Shown here: positions 56,349 to 63,895 of the stretch, in pieces | Numbering within the stretch: the first letter of the stretch is position 1 | Layout: each line of letters begins with the position of its first letter | NCBI GenBank assembly: GCA_910575665.1 | Contig: CAJTFB010000019.1 | Coordinates: forward strand, 22,888 to 86,887 | DNA length: 64,000 bases | Direction of reading: 5' to 3' | From: Eubacteriaceae bacterium | GTDB lineage: Bacteria; Bacillota; Clostridia; Lachnospirales; Lachnospiraceae | Made by a program: the position numbers and the translations under genes | Notes under the pieces: generated by a model | Seen by the model: the letters and a program-made list of their open reading frames with translations, nothing else | Databases searched by the model: none | What the model was told of the DNA's origin: nothing

Positions 56349-56897
56349 TTATTTTGTTTTTTGGATTCCGTTGGCGATTAATTTTGCCAGTTTTCTACGG
56401 TTTGCGAGCCCTTTTCCCTTCTTGTAATCGGATTTGCTTGTACAGAAGAAGGTTTCGATTAGAATGGCAGGAGGTTTTGTCTGATTTAATATATAGAGAT
56501 TATCTCTCTGGACAATTCCTCTATTCTTAAATACAGAGGACAGCTGCTTTTGGACAGCAGCGGCATACTTTTTGCCTGTGGTTGATTTATATAGAACTTC
56601 CGTGCCCTCAGCGGCAGGACTGGCTGCATTTAAGTGAAGCTCAATCACAAGGTCGTAAATGTCCTTGTTGATCCGGTTTAATTTGTAATTTTTTTCTTCT
56701 GAACTGGAGATAAACTTTTTTTCTGGACATAGGATTCTGTCTACCTTGTGGCCCTTTTTTGTCAGTTCAGTTTTTACCTGTTTGGAAAATGCCCTGCACC
56801 ATCTATATTCGTTGCAGCCGCCATATTTTTTTCCATCTGCACTTGTATAACAGCCGTTTTTTAATCTGGAGTGGCCGACGGTTAATGCTATTTTCAT
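56349..56897 (-). CDS. N-acetylmuramoyl-L-alanine amidase (lysin)
   Basis: 182-aa Amidase_3 enzyme that cuts the bond between muramic acid and the stem peptide. Zinc ligands: His in LTVGHSRLKNG (H9), Glu in GCNEYRW (about E28) and His in IELHLNA (about H92); the catalytic Glu is in AILIETFFC (about E146). It has no cell-wall binding domain and no signal peptide, so release depends on the holin. ATG 56897 overlaps the preceding gene by 4 nt (ATGA), showing coupled translation. It is placed before the tape measure gene, unusual for siphophages, where lysis genes usually follow the tail genes. Confidence 0.92.
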   Translation of the reverse strand: MKIALTVGHSRLKNGCYTSADGKKYGGCNEYRWCRAFSKQVKTELTKKGHKVDRILCPEKKFISSSEEKNYKLNRINKDIYDLVIELHLNAASPAAEGTEVLYKSTTGKKYAAAVQKQLSSVFKNRGIVQRDNLYILNQTKPPAILIETFFCTSKSDYKKGKGLANRRKLAKLIANGIQKTK

Positions 56898-57367
56898 TGT
56901 GTATCACCTCGATTAAATCCGTTTTTTAATTTTTCTTTGTAAATGTCGTTGATGACTTCCATACTCATTTGTACCTGTCCGTTGGTCATGTTGTTTTCTT
57001 CTAATATCTTTTCATATTTCTGATAAGTTTTGAGAATGTGATCAAAGGGTTCCTTGCTAAATTCACCTCCGCCTGACAGGGCGGAGGCAAAATGGAGTAT
57101 TTCGTATCGCATATCATCGATCTGTTTGTCGATAAACATTTCTGTCAGTTTTTTTACATCCCTTTTTAATTCGTTCAATTCCTGTGTATTTTCAGTGAGT
57201 AGGAGATGATCCTTTTCATTGTTTTGGATCCATTTGACAGGGCGTCCGATGAGTTTGGAAAATTTTTCTATGATTTCGCAGGCGAATATGATACTGGAAA
57301 TAATGATAAAAGCAGAAAGTAGGAAGAGAGAGAAGTCTATGTGAGATAAGTTATTGAATATATCCAT
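56894..57367 (-). CDS. Membrane-anchored phage lysis-module protein
   Basis: 157-aa protein with one N-terminal membrane segment (about 12-32) followed by a charged helical cytoplasmic or external region (KWIQNNEKDHLLLTENTQEL, then NELKRDVKKLTEMF). This layout is frequent next to holins in Firmicutes phages; no specific function is established. GGCGAT-type weak site before ATG 57367. It lies between holin and amidase and overlaps the amidase start. Confidence 0.65.
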   Translation of the reverse strand: MDIFNNLSHIDFSLFLLSAFIIISSIIFACEIIEKFSKLIGRPVKWIQNNEKDHLLLTENTQELNELKRDVKKLTEMFIDKQIDDMRYEILHFASALSGGGEFSKEPFDHILKTYQKYEKILEENNMTNGQVQMSMEVINDIYKEKLKNGFNRGDTQ

Positions 57368-57388
57368 ATATATCGCCTCGTTTGACTT

Positions 57389-57691
57389 TTATTTTGTTTC
57401 GATGCCCAGGATTTTTCCCAGAGATCCCAGGGCTTTACCTACATATAATAGAATGGCCGAGGTCATCGCAAAGGATGGGGTTATACCGATGGAAGACAGA
57501 TCTGCCGCTTCAAAACAGAAGGCAGAACCGATAAATGTCATCGCGACGGTCAATGCTTTTGCGATTCCGGTGATCAGGGTAGTTAGGTTAAAATGGATCT
57601 TCTGCGTGCCGATGTTGTAATACATGCCTGTGGCAATATGGATTCCCACGGCAACGGCAAGGACTGGCAGCATTTGTAAGATTTCACTCAT
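57389..57691 (-). CDS. Holin
   Basis: 100-aa protein with three hydrophobic segments (about residues 3-22, 37-60 and 72-92), joined by short loops (NIGTQKIHFNLTT). It matches the size and topology of phage holins that open the membrane for the amidase. GGAGT is close to ATG 57691. It sits 4 nt behind the zinc protein gene and directly ahead of the membrane protein and amidase. Confidence 0.8.
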   Translation of the reverse strand: MSEILQMLPVLAVAVGIHIATGMYYNIGTQKIHFNLTTLITGIAKALTVAMTFIGSAFCFEAADLSSIGITPSFAMTSAILLYVGKALGSLGKILGIETK

Positions 57692-57695
57692 AGTA

Positions 57696-58004
57696 TCACG
57701 ACTCCTTTTGTGAAGGTATCCGAATGTCGTCGTCTTCCTCTGATAAGATCTCCTGAATCACTGCCCTTATCGGCGGATTGAAGTCTTCCAGACCGGACAG
57801 ATCACATTTTTCCAATTCCCTCTTTGCCGTTTCCTTATCTTGTGACAGAGTATATCCATGGACAGCCATATAGATTTTGTAATGTTCCACCGTATCCGTG
57901 ACCACACGCCAGGACTTGAATGATTTCTGCTGCTGGCACGTATTGCATATATGATAACCGGCGCCGCAGATGGCGCAGTGGGCATTTATTTTTTTATTAC
58001 TCAT
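57696..58004 (-). CDS. Small zinc-binding phage protein
   Basis: 102-aa protein with a Cys cluster near the N-terminus, CAICGAGYHICNTC, likely a zinc site, then a helical region and an acidic C-terminus (ILSEEDDDIRIP). Not recognised beyond similarity in pattern to small proteins next to holins in clostridial phages. ATG 58004 has GAGGTGAC about 8 nt upstream. It lies between tail tube and holin. Confidence 0.65.
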   Translation of the reverse strand: MSNKKINAHCAICGAGYHICNTCQQQKSFKSWRVVTDTVEHYKIYMAVHGYTLSQDKETAKRELEKCDLSGLEDFNPPIRAVIQEILSEEDDDIRIPSQKES

Positions 58005-58059
58005 AAGTTTTGTCACCTCGAAAAAAATGGCGGTTGTATTTCAAACCGCCATGATGGGA

Positions 58060-58857
58060 TTATTCTTCTGCTACAATGATGTCAAACAGACGTGCTTTGC
58101 TGTCGCAGTAAGATTTCTGGAGTTTGTACTCAGCGGCATGCTTGCCCTCAGAAGAGAGACTGATCTCCACAGATTCCGGATTGATCTGAGCTCGTGGAAC
58201 AGAGATGACACCGGCGTATACCAGGTTGGTGTCGCAGGGATCATGGAAGATCGCGTGGATCAGAAGAGATTTGACTTCCGGCACTCCATCGGTTTTCTTT
58301 GTGATCTGCACCGCATTTTCACTTTCTCTCTCATACTGAACGAAGGCGCGCCCTGTCACACCGGCAGGAAGAGTAATGGTTTTATTTGCTGCATCCAATG
58401 TGAATTTTCCGTCTTCGGCAGTGGCAGATACTTCGTATTTTTCACCAAAGGTATTGTTATCGTTGATAACTCTGACGGACTTGATCTCTGCGCCTTTTGG
58501 CCCAGCTGGGACATACTTCAGTTTAACGGTACCATCGGCTTCAATATCCGGTGTCTCCGACACAGGAACTTTAAGCTTTTCATCGGCAGTTCCAGCTGTC
58601 TTTTCTGAGCCCAGCTGTGAAGCGGCGAGGTCAAGAGAGAAGAGACTGTTGGTAAAGCTGAATGTACCAGTCTGGGAATTGTAGAAGGTTACGATCTCGG
58701 AACCCATAGCATCGGTCACCTGTGTGCCCTCTGCGGATGTTTTCAGACTTGGCTCCTCGATCTGAGTGTAACGGCCTGTCAGTTCTTTCGTAGAAGGATC
58801 GTACTCCTCAACGGCTCTGATTTTTTCAAGAATAAGTTCATTTGGATTAAAAGACAT
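58060..58857 (-). CDS. Major tail (tube) protein
   Basis: 265-aa beta-rich structural protein. It starts MSFNPNELILEKIRAVEEYD, passes through GTQVTDAMGSEIVTFYNSQT and has an Ig-like stretch (IKSVRVINDNNTFGEKYEVS, PAGVTGRAFVQYERE). The pattern fits phage-like tube proteins in which a beta-hairpin stacks rings. AAAGGAGG precedes ATG 58857. It is the first clear structural gene of the cassette; no head, connector or terminase genes lie upstream in the window. Confidence 0.75.
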   Translation of the reverse strand: MSFNPNELILEKIRAVEEYDPSTKELTGRYTQIEEPSLKTSAEGTQVTDAMGSEIVTFYNSQTGTFSFTNSLFSLDLAASQLGSEKTAGTADEKLKVPVSETPDIEADGTVKLKYVPAGPKGAEIKSVRVINDNNTFGEKYEVSATAEDGKFTLDAANKTITLPAGVTGRAFVQYERESENAVQITKKTDGVPEVKSLLIHAIFHDPCDTNLVYAGVISVPRAQINPESVEISLSSEGKHAAEYKLQKSYCDSKARLFDIIVAEE

Positions 58858-58907
58858 AGATAGTTCCTCCTTTAAATTTATATATTTTTAGGCGAGCGTG
58901 AAAAACC

Positions 58908-59660
58908 TTATTCCAGTTCTCCAAGCCAGTCTAATTGTTTGTTTGATATTTCTTTGAGGTTAATTCCGAATCCGGAATATCCACTCTGCAATAGTAAATT
59001 TGCATTTTTTATTTTTGAGACTCGTCTAACAGAGTCCATAAATGCATTAATTTTCATATTCCAAACCTCGGAGTGGTTATATTTGAAACCTTCACAATTC
59101 ACCATGGCAGAAATCATATTTTTTAATTGTGAATGGTATTCTTTGTTTTTATTTTTTTCATAATCATCTCTTGCATCTTCAATCAGGATCATTTTTGTGG
59201 TCTCGTTGGCAGGTTTTTTTTCATCTCTCTGTATCATATGGACCTGGCATAGATAATCCATCATCATATCATAGGTAAATTCGTCTATGATAACAGGCTG
59301 GTTTTCCATTTCCTGATATAAGAACACAGACTCATTTTCTTTATGCTGCATGATCTGAAACCGGGTGAGATCCAGACTGCCAAACAGGATAGAAGTCTTT
59401 TCCTGTGGATATAATTGGTACAGGATACTGTAAAACAGTTCAAAAGGAGTGATGGATGTGTAGTCAACTCCCATTTTCCACAACTGGTATTTCATAGATT
59501 GCGGCGTCGCAGTCAGTTGATAGACCATTGAATAGTAATCCTGTTCTCCGTATTCGCAAATTTCTTCCAGTGTCGCCTGATGGATTATCATGTGTTTTGA
59601 TACAATATAATCCTGCCCCCGGTATATTTTTAATTCATCGTTTTTCTGCGTCGCAATCAC
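58908..59660 (-). CDS. Tail-module protein of unknown function
   Basis: 250-aa soluble protein, mixed helical (MVYQLTATPQSMKYQLWKMG, ITPFELFYSILYQLYPQEKT). It resembles hypothetical proteins of Firmicutes phages encoded near tail tube genes; not assigned. GTG start at 59660 with GGAAAGG upstream; the GTG overlaps the stop of a 30-codon ORF (GTGA). It leads the tail operon together with the tube gene. Confidence 0.6.
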   Translation of the reverse strand: MIATQKNDELKIYRGQDYIVSKHMIIHQATLEEICEYGEQDYYSMVYQLTATPQSMKYQLWKMGVDYTSITPFELFYSILYQLYPQEKTSILFGSLDLTRFQIMQHKENESVFLYQEMENQPVIIDEFTYDMMMDYLCQVHMIQRDEKKPANETTKMILIEDARDDYEKNKNKEYHSQLKNMISAMVNCEGFKYNHSEVWNMKINAFMDSVRRVSKIKNANLLLQSGYSGFGINLKEISNKQLDWLGELE

Positions 59661-59749
59661 CAGCCTTTCCTATTTGGTTGTACAAGAGGGGGAACGAGAG
59701 CTCTTCTTTTCCCTTCATAGAGCACGTAACAATTTGATAAACAGAACAT
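59657..59749 (-). CDS. Possible 30-aa leader peptide
   Basis: ATG 59749 opens MFCLSNCYVLYEGKRRALVP and ends GKGW-TGA, its stop overlapping the GTG start of the 250-aa gene. The ribosome site is weak. It could couple translation or be chance. The rest of 59661-59805 has a weak hairpin and T7 run near 59783-59806 that may end the polymerase-like transcript. Confidence 0.3.
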   Translation of the reverse strand: MFCLSNCYVLYEGKRRALVPPLVQPNRKGW

Positions 59750-59805
59750 ATTTTCGGGTGCTTTCGGTATGATCTTGGCGTTGAATGTACAAAAAAACAT
59801 CAAAA

Positions 59806-62427
59806 TTAGCAATGATTTGAGAAAATCTTTAACAAGTTTCCACTGTTTACCTGATATAAAACTTTTAATAGGAGGGATCTGTTCATATCTAACTGCTTTC
59901 TTAATTGTCTATTCCGGTTTACATTGCAAGTTATGAGAAAGGCTCGGTCAATCAGCCAGGACATAAGACCAATGTAGGAATCCGATAAATATACTTTGCG
60001 GATACTGGAGACCATGTCTTCAAAATCTTTTCTTAATAATAAGTAATCATCGCAGCGGTCGGAGATATTTTCACCACTTGTATTGTATTGATATAGGTGG
60101 AGAGAGTAGTTGGCGATCAGATCCTCTACTTTTTTCGACTTCCTACGGTCTTTTTCCAGTTTGAATTTTTTGTAAAAATAGGACATGGGAAGGGTGGCAG
60201 CAGTGTTGCGAAAACGGTTTAATCTGAGATCGTACAGGCAGTTCATGGGGCAGTGCAGTCTGGGATTGATTTTCTCAGAGTTTATATTGGGGTGAATCAG
60301 TTTCCAGAAGTTTGGATATTTATGTTTTTGTATTTCCATATCTTTTTTGATCCGCTGGATTTCATCTGTGAGCTGTATGTCAAAGCAACGTTTGGCGTTG
60401 TCGATGGCGACTTGCGCCAGCACCGACAGGATACAAACATAGTCCGTGTATTTTGGATCACTGAAATTGCAGGCATAGGTCTGGGCGATCTGAGCGAGAT
60501 TACTCGACTCCCCAATATCTCTCTGGCAGTTTGCCAGGCGGTTGTCGAGCATTGCAAAATCATCCATAGTGTTCCGATATACATTTTTTTCCTTTGGAAT
60601 GTTATTGACGATGGTTGGATGGTCAGCATAACATTTTCTCGCATGTTCTACGATATCTGCCTGATCGGTGCAGTAACCGCTGTCAGAATCCTGATCTGAG
60701 CCGTTGTTTCTGTCCTGAAAATCGGTACCAATCATATTGACAGCCAGGATGAGTTTCCCAAATCGAAAATATTTTTTTAGTTTTTCATGACAGGTATTAT
60801 GTAAATAGGTCAAATTGTTTTTTGAATTGAAGGGACTTCGAAAAAACGCTAGGTGGCGATCCACCTCAAACCGTTCCGTATAACACTGGATTGTGCCCGT
60901 TTCTGTCTGAAAGGTATCGTCATCGTCGACGCTGTCCTTATTTCCTGTGGCGCCATACAACAACATGGCATATGGAGAGCCCACGATAACAAGATTTTCT
61001 GCATTCTGGATGAGCTTCCCTGTTTTCATATTTCTGACATAGGTTTTTATGATCGTTTTTCTGCGCTCTCTGAAATATTCGCTTCTTGTAAATTCCCTGT
61101 TTTGTCTACTTAGGGCGACCAATGCTTCGTGGTCATTGGAAAAATTGCTGTTTTTTCGGAGGTATTCTAGGAAAAAGTCATCGTCCTGTTTTAATCGTTC
61201 TACATAGGCGACGCTTTCCCTAACCACATTTTCCATGATGCTTTCGTCCAGGGAATTGACCATCTGATAGCTCATTTTCTGTACATCTCCCAGTTTACTT
61301 TTGTGTGCCGTTTTTACAATTCCAAACAGATTATGGTTTTCATTTACTTTTTTACACCAATCATCATAGGACTTATTGAACTTTAACCACTTCATGGAAT
61401 GATTGGTGGTGATGACTTGGATGTCTTTTACAAAATGCTCCCTGCCAAACATATCTTTTACCGTGGCATCGGGGTAGTGCTCGCCAAAATAATCCTGAAA
61501 AAATGTTTGGATGTTGCTGCAAAAGGCAGCCATCTTGCAAAAATGGTGTCTTAGTAGAATGTAACCATCTGCCCAATCAGGAAAAATACTGCTGTCGATC
61601 AATGCCTGGCCATCGAATAAGGTGTTTTTCAACTCATAGTGATCGATGCGTCTGGCATGGCAGTGCTTGTCCTGATCCGTTTCGATGCTGATCACATTTG
61701 TAATAAAAGACTTATCAATGTCTTCCAGGATCAGAATGTTTCTGGGATTTATCCTGATTCGATCTACAATGGTGCTGGATACTAGGGGAGCATAGGCGCT
61801 GAGCTCAAGAATTTGTGCGTTGTTTTCAGGGCATTTGATTCCCATATAGAGAAAACGTTGTGCTTTTTTATGCAATTTGTCCCTTATAAACATGCAAGAT
61901 CCCTTTTTTGCCTTTCCTGTGCTGCGGTAGAGCATTTGATAGTGAATCACTTCACGCTTTTTTATGGATCCATCCCGTTTTCGTGAAACATATTCTACAT
62001 CAACGCCATTGTTGTACAGTAGTCTTCTGATTTCTTCTTTAGAAAGCTTCTCGTATCTGTCTTTGTTTTCGCGGGCAAAGGCGATGCATTCCATGATCCT
62101 CCTGCGCTTTGTCATTTTTTTATCCATTTCCTTTTGATTGTTCCGAGATTTTGCCTCCTTATATTCCAATCGTGCCTTTTTGGCTGTTTTTTTCAGATGT
62201 TCCATCTCCTGTTCATAGGATCTTGTGCCAAAGTTAAATTCAAGGCAGATGATATCCCGTGTGGATTCATCTTTTAAAAGTTTCAGTCCATTTACTTTTA
62301 AATAATCGCAAAACAGACTATTGGTAAACATCGCATTGGTTACCTCATAGTGGCTGCGCAAGCCTCTGTTGTATTCCAGCAGGGTACTGGCTTCTATATT
62401 TTTGATACGAATGCCGTATTCACTCAT
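59806..62427 (-). CDS. Single-chain two-barrel RNA polymerase-like protein
   Basis: 873-aa protein. The key block is NNGSDQDSDSGYCTD with D578, D580 and D582, the DxDxD metal-binding pattern of two-barrel polymerases (DxDGD in YonO and QDE-1). About 280 residues upstream is FDGQALIDSS (271-280) followed by LLRHHFCKMAAF (R293, K298), in the place of the DG...R..KG motif of the first barrel. FFRSPFNSKNN (529-539) resembles the RxP segment before the catalytic Asp loop. After it TIVNNIPKEKN and DIGESSNLAQ are strongly patterned. The N-terminal 130 residues are charged helices. AAGGAGG is 8 nt from ATG 62427, overlapping the 196-aa gene. Assignment rests on motifs, not a search. Confidence 0.6.
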   Translation of the reverse strand: MSEYGIRIKNIEASTLLEYNRGLRSHYEVTNAMFTNSLFCDYLKVNGLKLLKDESTRDIICLEFNFGTRSYEQEMEHLKKTAKKARLEYKEAKSRNNQKEMDKKMTKRRRIMECIAFARENKDRYEKLSKEEIRRLLYNNGVDVEYVSRKRDGSIKKREVIHYQMLYRSTGKAKKGSCMFIRDKLHKKAQRFLYMGIKCPENNAQILELSAYAPLVSSTIVDRIRINPRNILILEDIDKSFITNVISIETDQDKHCHARRIDHYELKNTLFDGQALIDSSIFPDWADGYILLRHHFCKMAAFCSNIQTFFQDYFGEHYPDATVKDMFGREHFVKDIQVITTNHSMKWLKFNKSYDDWCKKVNENHNLFGIVKTAHKSKLGDVQKMSYQMVNSLDESIMENVVRESVAYVERLKQDDDFFLEYLRKNSNFSNDHEALVALSRQNREFTRSEYFRERRKTIIKTYVRNMKTGKLIQNAENLVIVGSPYAMLLYGATGNKDSVDDDDTFQTETGTIQCYTERFEVDRHLAFFRSPFNSKNNLTYLHNTCHEKLKKYFRFGKLILAVNMIGTDFQDRNNGSDQDSDSGYCTDQADIVEHARKCYADHPTIVNNIPKEKNVYRNTMDDFAMLDNRLANCQRDIGESSNLAQIAQTYACNFSDPKYTDYVCILSVLAQVAIDNAKRCFDIQLTDEIQRIKKDMEIQKHKYPNFWKLIHPNINSEKINPRLHCPMNCLYDLRLNRFRNTAATLPMSYFYKKFKLEKDRRKSKKVEDLIANYSLHLYQYNTSGENISDRCDDYLLLRKDFEDMVSSIRKVYLSDSYIGLMSWLIDRAFLITCNVNRNRQLRKQLDMNRSLLLKVLYQVNSGNLLKIFSNHC

Positions 62428-63007
62428 CGATAAATCCTCCTTCCTTATGAAGCTTGGAAGAGTCTAACCAGACTTCCCAATATCCGTCGCAATATTTAGT
62501 TTTTAAATCGTGAAAATGTAATTTTGCCAGATCCATGATCTGATAGATGTAGTAGCAATAATCCACTTGTCCAGCACGGATGTTTCGCAGAATATCGTTG
62601 ATAAAGGTACAGTAGGACTGCCAGTTTGTACAGCCATCGTATGTACGACAGTTCTCAGCCGTTCCTCTAGCCGATTCTTTTGAAAATCTGCCTCCGAGTT
62701 TTTGTACTTTTTTGTCATAAGGTGTGATAAATAACTTACGAATTTCAAATTCTTTTTGCCATGTTTCATCGGTGAGATGTTCTGCTGGGCGACAGTCTGT
62801 ATTTGATATCACCCGCATTTTTTTTAATTCTTCCAGATTCATACGTTTGTATTTTTTCTCCTTTTCAATCTTTTGTTTTCTTTTTTCCAATGTTTGCTGT
62901 AAATGGACTGCCTCCATCTGATTCTGTATTCTCCTTTTGTTTGGATAGGAAGTATTAAAATCCTCTATTTCTATGTTTCCTCCAAAGACAGAGTGATTTG
63001 TGATCAT
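62420..63007 (-). CDS. Protein of unknown function coupled to the polymerase-like gene
   Basis: 196-aa protein. Residues 20-65 are a charged helix (KRRIQNQMEAVHLQQTLEKR), the C-terminal part mixed (TYDGCTNWQSYCTFINDILR, then LHFHDLKTKYCDGYWEVWLD). Not recognised. ATG 63007 is 9 nt from AAAGGAG; ATG 63013 is too close. Its 3' end overlaps the start of the polymerase-like gene by 8 nt, so both are translated together and may work together. The promoter region upstream holds GTAC-containing repeats. Confidence 0.6.
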   Translation of the reverse strand: MITNHSVFGGNIEIEDFNTSYPNKRRIQNQMEAVHLQQTLEKRKQKIEKEKKYKRMNLEELKKMRVISNTDCRPAEHLTDETWQKEFEIRKLFITPYDKKVQKLGGRFSKESARGTAENCRTYDGCTNWQSYCTFINDILRNIRAGQVDYCYYIYQIMDLAKLHFHDLKTKYCDGYWEVWLDSSKLHKEGGFIDE

Positions 63008-63028
63008 ATTCATCGTCTCCTTTCGTTT

Positions 63029-63120
63029 TGTACTGCTGGTGTACTGTATCATTCATTTGGCGAAATGTGAGTGATACAGTGTAGTACACTTGTTATTTCT
63101 CCAATTATTTTTCCAGTACA
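63029..63120. promoter_or_regulatory. Iterated GTAC operator-like repeats ahead of the polymerase-like operon
   Basis: TTGTACTGC (about 63028), GTGTACTG (63039), AGTACACT (about 63082) and CAGTACACC (about 63115) recur within 90 nt. TGTATCATTC (63045-63054) and GAGTGATACA (63069-63078) form an inverted repeat. The minus-strand -10 candidate TTATAC (extended TG-A) lies near 63137-63142. A binding site for a cassette regulator is likely. Confidence 0.5.
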
Positions 63121-63166
63121 CCCATTTTGTGTGTTTGTATAATCAAAACAAATGTTCGAAAATGTA

Positions 63167-63195
63167 TTGACATCACAGAACGTTTGTTCTATAAT
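63167..63195 (+). promoter_or_regulatory. Consensus promoter with LexA-type box before the sigma-like gene
   Basis: TTGACA (63167-63172), 17 nt, TATAAT (63190-63195), all perfect. The spacer contains AGAACGTTTGTTCT (63177-63190), a palindrome matching the Gram-positive LexA pattern GAAC-N4-GTTC. A second, weaker box AAACAAATGTTC is at 63146-63157, towards the divergent operon. Confidence 0.82.
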
Positions 63196-63232
63196 GGTTT
63201 TTGCAAAGAACGAATCACTTAGGAGGTGTGAA

Positions 63233-63793
63233 ATGGAAGAAATATTAACGTTGTATTATAAAAATAATGCGCGGAAACTTCATGAAATCGTGGATAAAAT
63301 ACTTCTCCGATTTGGAGGTTTGTATGATAAGGATGTTGATGATTTTTATTCTCTTGCCAATGAAGTATTTGCAGATGCTATAAGAAGATATGATGAAGAT
63401 CAGTCCTTTGATGGTTTTTTATATTCTTGTCTTACCAATAAAATAAAGACAGAGATTACAAGAAGAAACAGATATAAGAGAAGGACAGATCGCTTGTCTG
63501 TACCCATCGATCTGCCCGTTGGTGATGAAGAGCATTGTACTTTGGCAGATATGATCCCTTCAGATATCAATATTGAGAAGGAAGTTTTGGATAAAAACAT
63601 GGATTTTATGGATCAAAAGATCCAGGATTATTTGAGGAGCCTTTCCAAGATCCAGAGAAGGATTATTGAAATGAAAATGCAGGATATCGGGACGAAATGT
63701 ATCAAAAAGCAGCTAAATCTTACAGATAAGCAGTATCAGTCGTATATGAGGCAGGCAGTACAGTATGAACATATCAGGTTTTTATGTATTTAG
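63233..63793 (+). CDS. Sigma-70-like regulatory factor
   Basis: 186-aa protein with sigma region 2-like (YSLANEVFADAIRRYDEDQS, then FDGFLYSCLTNKIKTEITRR) at about 42-85 and region 4-like (LSKIQRRIIEMKMQDIGTKC, IKKQLNLTDKQYQSYMRQA) at about 135-180. A linker with PIDLPVGDEEHCTLADMIPS lies between. The size is like small phage or bacteriocin sigma factors such as UviA/TcdR. ATG 63233 has AGGAGG 7 nt upstream. The LexA box in its promoter suggests DNA-damage induction. Divergent from the polymerase-like operon. Its 3' end is tandemly duplicated downstream. Confidence 0.75.
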   Translation: MEEILTLYYKNNARKLHEIVDKILLRFGGLYDKDVDDFYSLANEVFADAIRRYDEDQSFDGFLYSCLTNKIKTEITRRNRYKRRTDRLSVPIDLPVGDEEHCTLADMIPSDINIEKEVLDKNMDFMDQKIQDYLRSLSKIQRRIIEMKMQDIGTKCIKKQLNLTDKQYQSYMRQAVQYEHIRFLCI

Positions 63794-63895
63794 AGTTATG
63801 ATGTCACCAGGAAGGAGGTATGAAAGATGCGGCAGAAAGTACAGTATGAACATATCAGGTTTTTATATATTTAGAGTTATGGTGTCACCAGGAAG
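63757..63895. repeat. 81-bp tandem duplication of the sigma-like gene's end
   Basis: 58 nt at 63757-63814 recur at 63838-63895 with two differences (period 81). The unit covers the last codons (VQYEHIRFL), the stop and the following 24 nt. Confidence 0.9.
63827..63874 (+). CDS. 15-codon mini-ORF created by the duplication
   Basis: ATG 63827, 8 nt after AAGGAGG, encodes MRQKVQYEHIRFLYI, repeating the sigma-like C-terminus. The perfect ribosome site is notable, but no function is evident. Downstream to the window end there is a hairpin TCACCAG/CTGGTGA (63885-63906) and GATATGT words (63906, 63937, 63979); another frame stays open to the edge without a convincing start. Confidence 0.3.
   Translation: MRQKVQYEHIRFLYI

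Noticed and set aside
63757..63895. Start of a CRISPR array
   Set aside because: Only two long copies with a 23-nt gap, overlapping a coding end; it is a tandem duplication.
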